Below are positions 1 to 7,375 of a stretch of 11,068 nucleotides of DNA, piece by piece (the stretch's first letter is position 1; each line of letters opens with the position of its first letter). The translations under genes and the position numbers were made by a program. The notes beneath the pieces are model-generated. The model was not told the DNA's origin. It saw nothing but the letters and a program-made list of their open reading frames with translations, and made no database searches. This DNA comes from CBFCZU01 sp965602635 (GTDB taxonomy: Bacteria > Planctomycetota > Phycisphaerae > SM23-33): assembly GCA_965602635.1 (NCBI GenBank), contig CBFCZU010000144.1, positions 1-11,068 on the forward strand. Direction: 5' to 3'.

Positions 1-249
1 CACATGCGCAAAGGCGGCCCGGCCCTGTTCATCTACACGAGCGCCCCGAACGGCGACAGGGTCCACAACCCCAAGTACGCCAGGATGATCAAGGCCCGGG
101 CCGACGAACTGGGCATCCCCGCCCAACTCGTCGGCGGCAGCAAGAACGACATCCCGCCCCCGCCCGAGGGCGAGACCTGGCTCTCCCTGCAAGTCAAGTT
201 CTTCTGCAAACACTACCGCGTGCCGTACAAGCCCCCTGAGTCCAAGTGA
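1..249 (+). CDS. C-terminal fragment of a probable alpha/beta-hydrolase (esterase-like), 5' end outside window
   Basis: The frame is open from base 1 to a TGA at 247-249, so only the last 82 codons of a longer gene are seen; the ATG at 4 is probably internal. The residues have the pattern of the last third of an alpha/beta-hydrolase. A hydrophobic strand (PALFIYTS) is followed by a loop with an acidic residue (NGDRVHNP), a helix (KYARMIKARADELGIP), another strand (AQLVGG) and a closing amphipathic helix (LSLQVKFFCKHY). In the family this part carries the acid of the catalytic triad and, just after the last strand, the histidine. Here the histidine position appears to read SKND, so the usual His is not obvious. 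The stop lies 26 bases before the GH106 start on the same strand, which suggests one operon; a carbohydrate esterase would fit. The assignment rests on a short fragment and could be wrong. Confidence 0.45.
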   Translation, partial: HMRKGGPALFIYTSAPNGDRVHNPKYARMIKARADELGIPAQLVGGSKNDIPPPPEGETWLSLQVKFFCKHYRVPYKPPESK

Positions 250-261
250 GCCACGCGTCCT

Positions 262-266
262 GGGAG
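262..266 (+). promoter_or_regulatory. Ribosome binding site for the GH106 gene
   Basis: GGGAG sits 9 bases before the ATG at 276. It supports that ATG over the in-frame GTG at 246, which overlaps the previous gene's stop and would put ten extra residues before the signal peptide. Confidence 0.55.
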
Positions 267-275
267 CACCTCAAC

Positions 276-3200
276 ATGCTCAAGCACGGCACAATACTCC
301 TCTGTCTTGCCTTTCTTACATCGGTTGGAGTCACCCCCAGCTCACACGCCGAACCACCCAGCACGCCGGTCGATCTGGAAGCCAGCTTTCGCGATCCGCC
401 CAACGAGGCCCGGCCTTCGGCCTACTGGCTGTGGCTCGGCGGCCATGTCAATCGCCAGCACGTCGAGCGGGAACTGAAGGCGTTCTACGATGCGGGCGTC
501 CGCGGCCTTTGCATCTTCGATATGGGTGCCCGGGGAGCGCTGGAAGGGATGCCCCCGGCCGGGCCGCCGTTTATGAGTGAGCAGTCGGTCGCAGATATCG
601 CCCATGCGGTGCGAATCGCCGGGCGGCTCGGCATGGACGTGCAGTTGTCGGTAGCCAGCAGTTGGGACATGGGTGGGGCCTGGGTCGAACCCCGGCACGC
701 CAGTATGGGACTGTTTCAATCGGAGACCGTGATCGACGGACCTGCTTCGGTTGACCGGGTGTTGCCCTTTCCTCCGATTCCGGCCAAGGCACCTCGACGC
801 CGCGACGGACAGCCTGCCTTTTACAGGGACATCGCCGTGCTGGCAATTCCCGCCGATCGACGTCTGCCGGGTTACGACTTCGTCTTCAAGCTCGATCCGC
901 CAGGCGCCCAGTCGCTGGACTACGCAGTGCTGCACAACACGCCGAGCGACGATCCCGCGAAATGCGGGGACCTCCATCTCTTCACAAAGGATTTCTCCAT
1001 CGCGGTCTCCACGACAACGCCGACCGACGATGCGTTCCGCGAGGTGTTGCGGGCCTTGCTGAAACCGACGACCGGGCCGCAGCGTTTCGACGTGCCGCCG
1101 GTCGACGCCCGATACGTTCGGCTTCGGATCCTCAGCGGACACAATGCCCGCTTCGACCGCGTCCAGCTCGGCGAGTTCCAGTTGTTCGACACCGAGGGGA
1201 TCAACGTGGTGGCCTCGCACGTTGCCGACCGCAACCGCGACGGCGCCGAGTTGCTGGGCTGTCCGCCCGCCTTGGGCCGCGATCGGGTCTGGACGGCCGG
1301 GAATCTGCACGACGGCAGTACCGCTGGCGCCGGCGGTGGCTGGTGCTCTGCCGGACCGCCGCCTCTGTTCGTCGAAGACCCGGAGAAGATCGTCGATCTG
1401 ACCGGTCGCATCGACGCCGAAGGCCGGCTTCGATGGGACGCTCCGGCCGGCAGATGGGCAATCGTACGATACCTGTGCACGAACACCGGCGAGCGTCTGA
1501 AGGTACCCAGTCCGAACTCGGACGGCCTGGCGACCGATCATTTCAGCGGCGAGGCAACACAGACCTTCCTGGACTACCTGATCGACCGGCTCCGATCGAA
1601 GCTGGGCAAACTCGAAGAGACGGCCCTGAAGCAGCTCTACCTGGCCAGCTACGAAGTCCGCGGAGCGATCTGGACTCCCGACATGATCGAGCAATTCCGC
1701 CGCTACCGCGGCTACGACATGACGCCCTACCTGCCTGTGCTGTCCGGCAGCATCGTCCGCAGCGATGATATCACACGGCGGTTCATCTACGACTACCGCA
1801 AGACGCTCGGCGACTTGCTCGTGGACGCCTATTACCGGGCTGCGGTCGATTCGGCTCATGCGGCGGGGCTCGGCGTCGAATCGGAAGCCGGCGGTCCCGG
1901 CCCGCCCGTTCACCAGGTGCCGGTCGATGCCTTGAAGGCCCTGGGTGCGATTGACGAGGTGCGTGGTGAGTTCTGGCCGAAGCGGCCCAAGGCCGACCGG
2001 CTTTGGGTCGTCAAGGAGACCGCCTGCGCGGCCCATACCTACGGCAAGCGCCGGGTCCACATGGAAGCATTCACGAGCATGTATCATTGGCAGGACGGTC
2101 CCTTCGACCTTAAACCCTCGGCCGACCGGGCGTTTTGCGAGGGGATGAACCACGTCGTCTGGCACACCGGTTCGCACCAGCCACCGGAGGCCGGCCGGCC
2201 CGGCTGGGTCTACGGGGCCGGGACGCACCTGAACACGAATCTCGTGTGGTGGCCGAAAGCCAAGCCCTTTCTCGACTACTTGGCGCGATGCTCCTTTCTG
2301 TTGCAGCAGGGGCATTTCGTCGCCGACGTCTGCTACTACTACGGAGACCAGGGTTACAACTTCGTGCCGCCGAAGCACGTCGATCCGTCGCTCGGATACG
2401 GCCGCGACTATGATGTCTGCAATGCGGAAGTCATACTCAAACGGATGAGCGTGCGCGAAGGTCGGATCGCCCTGCCCGACGGCATGCAGTATGAACTGCT
2501 GGTTCTGCCGGATCGGGAAGACATCGACATCGCGGTTCTGCGAAAGCTCGAGAAACTGGTCGGCGCCGGGGCAACCGTGGTCGGGCCCAAGCCGATCCGG
2601 TGCAACGGACTCACGGACCATCCGGCCCGGGATCGACAAGTCAAACGGCTCGCCGACACGTTGTGGGGAGACTGCGACGGCAAGGATATCCTGGAGCACC
2701 GATACGGCAGCGGGAACATCCTCTGGGGTCGGACGCTGCGAGAAATCCTTCTAGAACGAGGGATCGGGGCCGATTTCCGTTTCGTCAGCGAGAAAGAAGA
2801 CACGGATCTGGATTTCATTCATCGTCGCACGTCAGAGGCCGACATCTACTTCGTCCGCAACAAGAAGATGCGCCCCGAGTCTGTCGACGCCACCTTTCGC
2901 GTGTTTGGCAAATCCCCGGAACTCTGGCTGCCCGCGTCGGGAGACCTGCTTGGGCAGGCGGCACACGAACAGACGCCCCAGGGCGTTCGTGTCCCGCTAC
3001 GGCTTCCGCCGGCCGGTTCGCTGTTTGTCGTCTTCCGCCGACCCGACGACCGACCGCATCTGGTTTCGCTGGCTCCCGGATTGAGTGCCGCCACCGTGGC
3101 AAACGGACAAGTTCGCGTCACCGCCTTTGAAAACGGGTCGTACCAACTGGGGACGTCGCGCGACCGAACGGTCGAAGTCGAAATCGACCAAGTCCCTTCT

Positions 3201-3725
3201 CCGACGACATTGGCCGGTCCGTGGACGGTCCGTTTTCCCGACGGACTGGGCGCCCCGGACCGTGTGACGTGGACAGCATTGAAGTCCTGGACACAGCACG
3301 ATCACCCGGGCATTCGCCACTTCTCCGGCATTGCCCGGTACGAAACGGAGTTTGAGATTCCGCGGCAGTGGTTGCAGGAAGACAGAAGGTTGCTGCTCGA
3401 CCTCGGTCGCCTTTGGGCCGTCGGTGAAGTTTGGCTCAACGGCAAGCCACTGGGCATCGTCTGGAAACCGCCCTATCGCCTCGAAATCAGCAAGGTGGCG
3501 CGACCGGGCCGCAACCGCCTCGAAATCGAGATTGCCAACACCTGGTCGAACCGTCTGGTCGGCGATGCCCGATTGCCGCAAGACGGGCGCTATTGTCGAA
3601 CAAACATCACTGGCTCCGGGACTCCACGAAAGCCGTGGCGGGACGTTCCGCTGCACGAGTCGGGCCTGTTGGGGCCGGTGCGATTGATTCCGGCAGTCGA
3701 AAAGACGATTCGATTGGCCCGATAG
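276..3725 (+). CDS. Secreted GH106 family glycoside hydrolase (alpha-L-rhamnosidase type)
   Basis: This 1149-residue protein is predicted to release terminal alpha-L-rhamnose from glycans outside the cytoplasm. Residues 1-25 form a signal peptide (Lys-His, then a hydrophobic core, cleavage after SSHA). The family's opening motif (AYWLWLGGHVNRQHVERELK) lies near residues 45-64. An insert around 276-306 (ARYVRLRIL...QLGEFQLFD) resembles an F5/8-type/galactose-binding beta-sandwich. The core shows the GH106 signature SYEVRG...WTPDMIEQF, then YRGYDMTPYLPVLSG, with Glu460 in the position of the general acid. ESEAGG (535-540) and GEFW (564-567) follow, then AHTYGKRRVHMEAFTS with Glu597 in the position of the general base. 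These match Glu461 and Glu593 that I recall for Bacteroides BT0986. The C-terminal part from about 980 is a galactose-binding-like sandwich with WLNGKPLGIVWKPPYR near 1053-1068. The length is normal for the family. Neighbours lie 26 bases upstream and 21 bases downstream, which suggests an operon. Substrate is inferred from family only. Confidence 0.88.
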   Translation: MLKHGTILLCLAFLTSVGVTPSSHAEPPSTPVDLEASFRDPPNEARPSAYWLWLGGHVNRQHVERELKAFYDAGVRGLCIFDMGARGALEGMPPAGPPFMSEQSVADIAHAVRIAGRLGMDVQLSVASSWDMGGAWVEPRHASMGLFQSETVIDGPASVDRVLPFPPIPAKAPRRRDGQPAFYRDIAVLAIPADRRLPGYDFVFKLDPPGAQSLDYAVLHNTPSDDPAKCGDLHLFTKDFSIAVSTTTPTDDAFREVLRALLKPTTGPQRFDVPPVDARYVRLRILSGHNARFDRVQLGEFQLFDTEGINVVASHVADRNRDGAELLGCPPALGRDRVWTAGNLHDGSTAGAGGGWCSAGPPPLFVEDPEKIVDLTGRIDAEGRLRWDAPAGRWAIVRYLCTNTGERLKVPSPNSDGLATDHFSGEATQTFLDYLIDRLRSKLGKLEETALKQLYLASYEVRGAIWTPDMIEQFRRYRGYDMTPYLPVLSGSIVRSDDITRRFIYDYRKTLGDLLVDAYYRAAVDSAHAAGLGVESEAGGPGPPVHQVPVDALKALGAIDEVRGEFWPKRPKADRLWVVKETACAAHTYGKRRVHMEAFTSMYHWQDGPFDLKPSADRAFCEGMNHVVWHTGSHQPPEAGRPGWVYGAGTHLNTNLVWWPKAKPFLDYLARCSFLLQQGHFVADVCYYYGDQGYNFVPPKHVDPSLGYGRDYDVCNAEVILKRMSVREGRIALPDGMQYELLVLPDREDIDIAVLRKLEKLVGAGATVVGPKPIRCNGLTDHPARDRQVKRLADTLWGDCDGKDILEHRYGSGNILWGRTLREILLERGIGADFRFVSEKEDTDLDFIHRRTSEADIYFVRNKKMRPESVDATFRVFGKSPELWLPASGDLLGQAAHEQTPQGVRVPLRLPPAGSLFVVFRRPDDRPHLVSLAPGLSAATVANGQVRVTAFENGSYQLGTSRDRTVEVEIDQVPSPTTLAGPWTVRFPDGLGAPDRVTWTALKSWTQHDHPGIRHFSGIARYETEFEIPRQWLQEDRRLLLDLGRLWAVGEVWLNGKPLGIVWKPPYRLEISKVARPGRNRLEIEIANTWSNRLVGDARLPQDGRYCRTNITGSGTPRKPWRDVPLHESGLLGPVRLIPAVEKTIRLAR

Positions 3726-3738
3726 GGAAGTTTACACA

Positions 3739-3745
3739 GAGAGGA
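3739..3745 (+). promoter_or_regulatory. Ribosome binding site of the truncated secreted-protein gene
   Basis: GAGAGGA lies just before two adjacent ATG codons (3747 and 3750). With the second ATG the spacing is 4 bases. It shows that the short frame behind it was a real translation start. Confidence 0.5.
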
Positions 3746-3746
3746 A

Positions 3747-3833
3747 ATGATGCGTGCTCTTGCAGCAATGGTCTTGATGCTTTCCCTGCTCTGGGGCGCC
3801 GCGGCGGGAGAACCGGAGCAGGCGCCGGACTGA
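3747..3833 (+). pseudogene. 5' remnant of a secreted-protein gene: signal peptide only, then stop
   Basis: A 28-codon frame starts 21 bases after the GH106 stop, behind a good ribosome binding site. It begins MMRALAAMVLMLSLLW, continues GAAAGEPEQAPD and ends at TGA 3831-3833. The first 21 or so residues are a textbook signal peptide: one Arg, a hydrophobic stretch, and a small-residue cleavage region before GEPEQ. Nothing that could be the mature protein follows. The stop falls at a junction where the sequence changes to CTGACCCCC-type, C-rich DNA and coding character ends. My reading is that a third gene of the operon was cut by a deletion or insertion. Sequence of the lost protein cannot be inferred; GEPEQAPD alone is too short. 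A genuine 28-residue secreted peptide is possible but less likely. Confidence 0.6.
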
Positions 3834-3903
3834 CCCCCTCCCCGTGAGTTGATCCAGGTTTTGTGAGAGAATCCTAGGAGCAAAACGGTCAATGCCACAC
3901 CCA
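3828..3903 (+). other. Possible relic of a mobile-element end between the convergent genes
   Basis: From CTGACCCCC at 3830 the DNA loses coding character until the GH95 stop at 3904. It contains TGAGTTGATCCAGG at 3845-3858 and then TAGGAG (3875-3880), 11 bases before an ATG at 3892. That ATG opens only a short frame (MPHPSPRAC...) that runs into the antisense of the GH95 C-terminus. A TGA-plus-C-rich end followed by a leader, a ribosome binding site and a short ORF is the layout of the left end of an IS3-like element. No inverted partner, target duplication or transposase is visible, so this is a suggestion only. No rho-independent terminator with a T-tract is seen here for either convergent gene. 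Confidence 0.25.
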
Positions 3904-6900
3904 TCACCGCGTGCCTGCCAAAGGGGAGGCGGCCTGAAAGCGCCTGGCTTCTAACCGGGTAGCCTTCCCGGCCTTCGTCTCGATCTCTACCACCTTGCTG
4001 CCGTAGCGGACCTTGCACGGATTGCCGAGCCTGGATCGGATCGTCGCCTCGGTCAGCTTGCCGTCCTTCCAGGCAAGGTCCACCTCGAAGCTACCGCGTG
4101 CGCGGAGGCCCTTGACGCTGCCCGTGGGCCAGGCCTTTGGCAGCGCCGGCAACAGGTTAATCTGACCCGCGTGGCTCTGAAGGAGCATCTCAGCGATGCC
4201 CGACGTGAGGCCGAAGTTGCCGTCGATCTCGAAGTAGTTGTTGTAGAAGTTCGACAGCAGGCTGGGTTTGACGTTGCCGCGAAGATGACCTCGCAGGATG
4301 CCCAACGCGCCGTCTCCATCTCCGAGGCGGGCCCAGAAGTTCATTCGGGTGCCGCTGCACCAGCTACCGTAAGCGACCTTGCGGAACTCGAGTGACTTGC
4401 GGGCTGCCGCGGCCAGTTTGGGGGTCCCCAAGGGCGTGATCCGGTCGCCGGGGTTGAGCGCCCAAAGCGCCGCAATCTGCCCGGTGTTGTATGAGAAAGG
4501 TTCGCGGTTGTCTCGCCATTCCAGGATGCGGCCTGTCGTGGGACTGATTCGTGTGGGCAGGAGCCTGGCTCGCATCTCGGTCAGCTTCGTTCGAAACGCC
4601 TCGTCGACATCAAGGATCCTGCTCGCGTCGATACAGTGCGTCAGCAGGTCGCGAAGGATTTGCATGTCCATCGCCGGCCCCATGCAGAGGCGGCCTTGCG
4701 ATCCGTCGGGGGCCTTGAACCCCTGCTCGAACGAGATCGCCGGGGACGTAAGCAGGTTGCCGTTCACGTCTTCGACGAGGTAGTCGACGAAGAACTCGGC
4801 TGCCTCCTTCAGCGTGGGGTAGGCGCGTTCGAGGTCCCGTCGGTCGCGGCTGAAGTCATAGTGCTCCCACAGGTGGCGGCTGAGCCAGGCCGCGCCCATG
4901 GGCCAGAGTCCCCAGGTGGCCCCGTCGACGGGTGCCGTGCCCAGCCATAGATCCGTATTGTGATGGGCGACGAACCCGCGGCAATTGTAGTGGACCTTCG
5001 CCGTCCGCCGTCCCGGCTCGCGCAGGTTCTCGACCAGCCGCAACAGCGGCTCGTGACACTCGGCCAGGTTGCACGTTTCGGCCGGCCAGTAGTTCATCTC
5101 TGCGTTGATGTTCAACGTCCACTTGCTTCCCCACGCGGGAGGTGGATTCGTGCCGGCCCATATGCCTTGCAGGTTGGCCGGCTGCGTCCCGGGCCGAGAC
5201 GAGGCGATCAGCAGATATCGGCCGAACTGAAACGATTGGGCCAGCAGATGCGGATCAGCGATGCCTTGGCGTACCGCCTCGATCCGCTCGTCCACCGGCT
5301 TGTTGGCTGCCCGAGCTCCGCCCAGATCGATGCGGACGCGATCGAAGAGTTCGCGGTGATCGGCCACGTGCGCGCCGCAGAGCGCCGCATACGTCTTGTG
5401 GGCCGCCGCCTCGACGTGCTCTCGGCAGATCGCCGAGGGATCGCCGTTGATATCGCGGTGGTTCTTGTAGCTCGTAGCCGCACTGTAAATGAGCGTCACC
5501 GCGTCGGCCTGGTGTATCTCGATGCCCTCGCCGCAGGGCGCGGCCCTGCCACCCTCGCTGCGCACTCGCACCTGCGCCTCGAACTCAAGGCCCTTGCCGT
5601 CGTATGCTCCAAGGAGGTCGCCCGCGCGATGGGGGCCCATCTGCCCGAGCATCCTCAGCGTGTGGTCGCCCACAGGGAGCGTCTTGCAGTTGTGCGGGCT
5701 GTCGAGGGACACCATGCCCGAGATCTGGCCTGGCTTGTTGCAGGTCAGCCGAACGACCATCACTTGGTCCGGGTGCGAGACGAACACCTCGCGCGTGAAT
5801 CGAGCGTCCCCGATCCGGTAGGAGACCCTGGTGACGGCCGTCTGCATGTCTAGTTCGCGACGGTAGTCGGCGGCCCGGCCGTGATCGGCCAGTTCGATCC
5901 ACAGGTCGCCAAGGGTCTGGTAGGACTGCTGGCTCTTCGGAATGCCGATCATGTACTTGTCGGCCACGGCAAGGGCTTTGGCGAACTGTCCGTCCGCGAT
6001 GAGCCGCCTCACCTCCTCGAGGCGCCCTAGAGCCTTGGGGTTGTCGTAGCAGTGCGGGCCGCCCGTCCAGAGCGTGTCTTCGTTGAGCTGAACATGCTCG
6101 CGGCTTACCCCCCCGAACACCATGCCACCGAGCCGGCCGTTGCCAACGGGAAACGCCTCGAGCCACTCACGGGCCGGTTGGCGTAGCCACACAGTCAGGC
6201 GTGCGTTCTTCGGCGGGGGAACTGAGCCGGCGAGCTTCGCGGGAGCGATCCCGTAGCCGCGGGGGACCTTCAGGGCGAGCTTGCCGGGGGCCGAACTGAT
6301 GAACCGGCCCTTTTCCAGATCCTTGAAACTCCAGTCGCCCACTCGGCCGGGCAAGTCATGCGACTTGCGCGTTGCATCGCTGGCTAGCTTGATGATCTCG
6401 GCGCCGGTCAGGGCTCGCCTGTATACGGTCACCCGGTCCATTTCGCCCAGGAAGCTGTTGCCGCCGGTATGGTCCGATCCCACACACAAAGGATGACCAT
6501 TGCGGACGAGCTTCGCGTTTGGCTCAAACGTCCTGCCCGCGACGTCCTTGCCGCTGACATAGAGCCTCATGGCGCCGCTGGCGGCATTGAAGACACCCGC
6601 CACGTGTAACCACCGGGCGGTGGGAAGCTGCGCCGGGAAACTGACTACTGCCTCATACGCATCCGTGCGCACGATCATGCGCAGGGAGTTGCCGGGGAAC
6701 GTGTCGAGCATGTAGCCACTCTTGGTGCCCGCGGTGCCCTTGTCGATGATCCGGCCGCCCTGGCGGCCCATCGTCCGCGCCTTGATCCAGGCTTCCATCG
6801 TGATCGCGTCTTCGAGGTCCAGGGCCTCGCAGTGCTCCGCTTGAAGCACGTGCTTCCCGGCAAGACGCAGCGACCTCCCCGGCGTCCCCTCTCCTGCTGA

Positions 6901-6987
6901 AGCCACACGCACAAGAGACAACACTATCACTAGCACACGCACGATGCTGCAACCTGTTGCTCTATTGGCCATACTGTGAAACAACAC
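3904..6987 (-). CDS. Secreted LamG-GH95 glycoside hydrolase (alpha-L-fucosidase / alpha-L-galactosidase family)
   Basis: This 1027-residue exported enzyme is predicted to cleave terminal alpha-linked L-fucose (1,2-linkages in the best-known members) or L-galactose by inversion. Residues 1-31 form a signal peptide (hydrophobic run VRVLVIVLSLV, cleavage after VASA). Residues about 38-205 are a concanavalin A/LamG-like jelly roll (SLRLAGKHVLQA, MEAWIKART, WLHVAGVFN, LYVSGKDV, FLGEMDRVTVYRRAL), a likely glycan-binding module. After a linker the GH95 part starts near 264 (WLRQPAREWLEAFPVGNGRL, then GGMVFGG). The catalytic set is complete: NIN at 626-628 in NINAEMNYWPAE, Glu754 in SPAISFEQGF and Asp922 in FEIDGNFG. 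These correspond to Asn421, Asn423, Glu566 and Asp766 that I recall for Bifidobacterium AfcA. The start is the GTG at 6987, set by a ribosome binding site; the ATG at 6972 is an alternative. It is convergent with the GH106 cluster and divergent from the second GH95-like gene. Family call is firm; fucose versus galactose is not decided. Confidence 0.9.
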   Translation of the reverse strand: MLFHSMANRATGCSIVRVLVIVLSLVRVASAGEGTPGRSLRLAGKHVLQAEHCEALDLEDAITMEAWIKARTMGRQGGRIIDKGTAGTKSGYMLDTFPGNSLRMIVRTDAYEAVVSFPAQLPTARWLHVAGVFNAASGAMRLYVSGKDVAGRTFEPNAKLVRNGHPLCVGSDHTGGNSFLGEMDRVTVYRRALTGAEIIKLASDATRKSHDLPGRVGDWSFKDLEKGRFISSAPGKLALKVPRGYGIAPAKLAGSVPPPKNARLTVWLRQPAREWLEAFPVGNGRLGGMVFGGVSREHVQLNEDTLWTGGPHCYDNPKALGRLEEVRRLIADGQFAKALAVADKYMIGIPKSQQSYQTLGDLWIELADHGRAADYRRELDMQTAVTRVSYRIGDARFTREVFVSHPDQVMVVRLTCNKPGQISGMVSLDSPHNCKTLPVGDHTLRMLGQMGPHRAGDLLGAYDGKGLEFEAQVRVRSEGGRAAPCGEGIEIHQADAVTLIYSAATSYKNHRDINGDPSAICREHVEAAAHKTYAALCGAHVADHRELFDRVRIDLGGARAANKPVDERIEAVRQGIADPHLLAQSFQFGRYLLIASSRPGTQPANLQGIWAGTNPPPAWGSKWTLNINAEMNYWPAETCNLAECHEPLLRLVENLREPGRRTAKVHYNCRGFVAHHNTDLWLGTAPVDGATWGLWPMGAAWLSRHLWEHYDFSRDRRDLERAYPTLKEAAEFFVDYLVEDVNGNLLTSPAISFEQGFKAPDGSQGRLCMGPAMDMQILRDLLTHCIDASRILDVDEAFRTKLTEMRARLLPTRISPTTGRILEWRDNREPFSYNTGQIAALWALNPGDRITPLGTPKLAAAARKSLEFRKVAYGSWCSGTRMNFWARLGDGDGALGILRGHLRGNVKPSLLSNFYNNYFEIDGNFGLTSGIAEMLLQSHAGQINLLPALPKAWPTGSVKGLRARGSFEVDLAWKDGKLTEATIRSRLGNPCKVRYGSKVVEIETKAGKATRLEARRFQAASPLAGTR

Positions 6988-6992
6988 GCAAA

Positions 6993-6999
6993 CTCCCTC
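6993..6999 (-). promoter_or_regulatory. Ribosome binding site deciding the GTG start of the LamG-GH95 gene
   Basis: On the minus strand GAGGGAG ends 5 bases before the GTG at 6987-6985. The in-frame ATG at 6972-6970 would be 20 bases away and has no comparable site of its own, so the GTG is preferred. Confidence 0.5.
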
Positions 7000-7060
7000 A
7001 GCTGCCTTCCGAAGGTAATGCCGCGCCAGTTATCTGTCCCGAACTGACCTGCCCCCAACT

Positions 7061-7089
7061 CTGATACCAATCGTAGAGTGGTAAGTCAA
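7061..7089 (-). promoter_or_regulatory. Candidate sigma-70 promoter for the LamG-GH95 gene
   Basis: On the minus strand TTGACT (7089-7084) and TATCAG (7066-7061) are separated by exactly 17 bases. They match the -35 consensus at 5 of 6 and the -10 consensus at 4 of 6. Transcription would start near 7054, giving a leader of about 67 bases. The prediction is by consensus only. Confidence 0.4.
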
Positions 7090-7180
7090 CGCGCCACACC
7101 CAGGGCCGGTCGGCCGCGTGAAAGACCGTAGGCGTTCGGGAAACGAGTCAGAGGGCCACCTGTGACCGTCGTCGCATCCC

Positions 7181-7230
7181 GGCCTTCCCTCCCACGCCCT
7201 TGCCTCGGGGGAGGGGTGGGGGTAGGATAC
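7181..7230. repeat. Dispersed GC-rich repeat, copy A
   Basis: This copy shares a perfect 23-base core (7194-7216, beginning ACGCCCTTGCC and ending GGGGGAGGGG) with a second copy at 10169-10191. Similar flanks follow: GTAGGAT then CGC here, TTAGGAT then CGC there. CCCTCCC at 7187-7193 can pair with GGGAGGG at 7209-7215. The type resembles the C-rich/G-rich intergenic repeats common in GC-rich bacterial genomes. It lies between the two divergent promoters. Confidence 0.7.
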
Positions 7231-7291
7231 GCACGCACCCATCAATTCTCCGATAGCGCCTGGCACAAGAATCGGGAAGGCGAGCTACTCC

Positions 7292-7320
7292 GTGACATTT
7301 GGAGTGGCCTCTGTTAAACT
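7292..7320 (+). promoter_or_regulatory. Candidate sigma-70 promoter for the second GH95-like gene
   Basis: GTGACA (7292-7297) and TAAACT (7315-7320) are 17 bases apart. They match the -35 consensus at 5 of 6 and the -10 consensus at 4 of 6. Transcription would start near 7327, about 49 bases before the ATG at 7376. It is the best consensus match I found by eye upstream of this gene, with no other support. Confidence 0.35.
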
Positions 7321-7375
7321 CCAATACTCTGTCCGTTTGCGTCATGCGGCCTCAAGGAAAACAGAGAGAAACACC

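Larger units (their letters stand above)
6988..7375. other. Divergent intergenic region between the two GH95-type genes
   Basis: These 388 bases separate two genes transcribed away from each other. They hold a candidate promoter for each gene, a CTGACC-plus-C-rich stretch at 7044-7055 and one copy of a dispersed GC-rich repeat at 7181-7230. The short reading frames here show no recognisable protein. I see no clear operator palindrome or riboswitch. Confidence 0.6.

Noticed and set aside
246..275. GTG at 246 as the GH106 start, overlapping the upstream stop
   Set aside because: The ATG at 276 has a ribosome binding site and begins directly with a signal peptide.
342..2699. 785-codon open frame antisense to the GH106 gene
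   Set aside because: Its residues have no domain pattern, and the sense strand carries clear GH106 motifs throughout. It is a by-product of high GC at third codon positions.
3792..3826. GGCGCC repeats at 3795-3800 and 3821-3826 as a terminator
   Set aside because: Six-base self-complementary GC words are expected in GC-rich DNA, and no T-tract follows on either strand.
4960..5853. 297-codon open frame opposite the LamG-GH95 gene
   Set aside because: It is a GC-driven shadow of a gene with strong family motifs, with no recognisable protein of its own.
7292..7375. Upstream start for the second GH95-like gene
   Set aside because: The extra 28 residues would precede a complete signal peptide, and this stretch holds the best promoter candidate.
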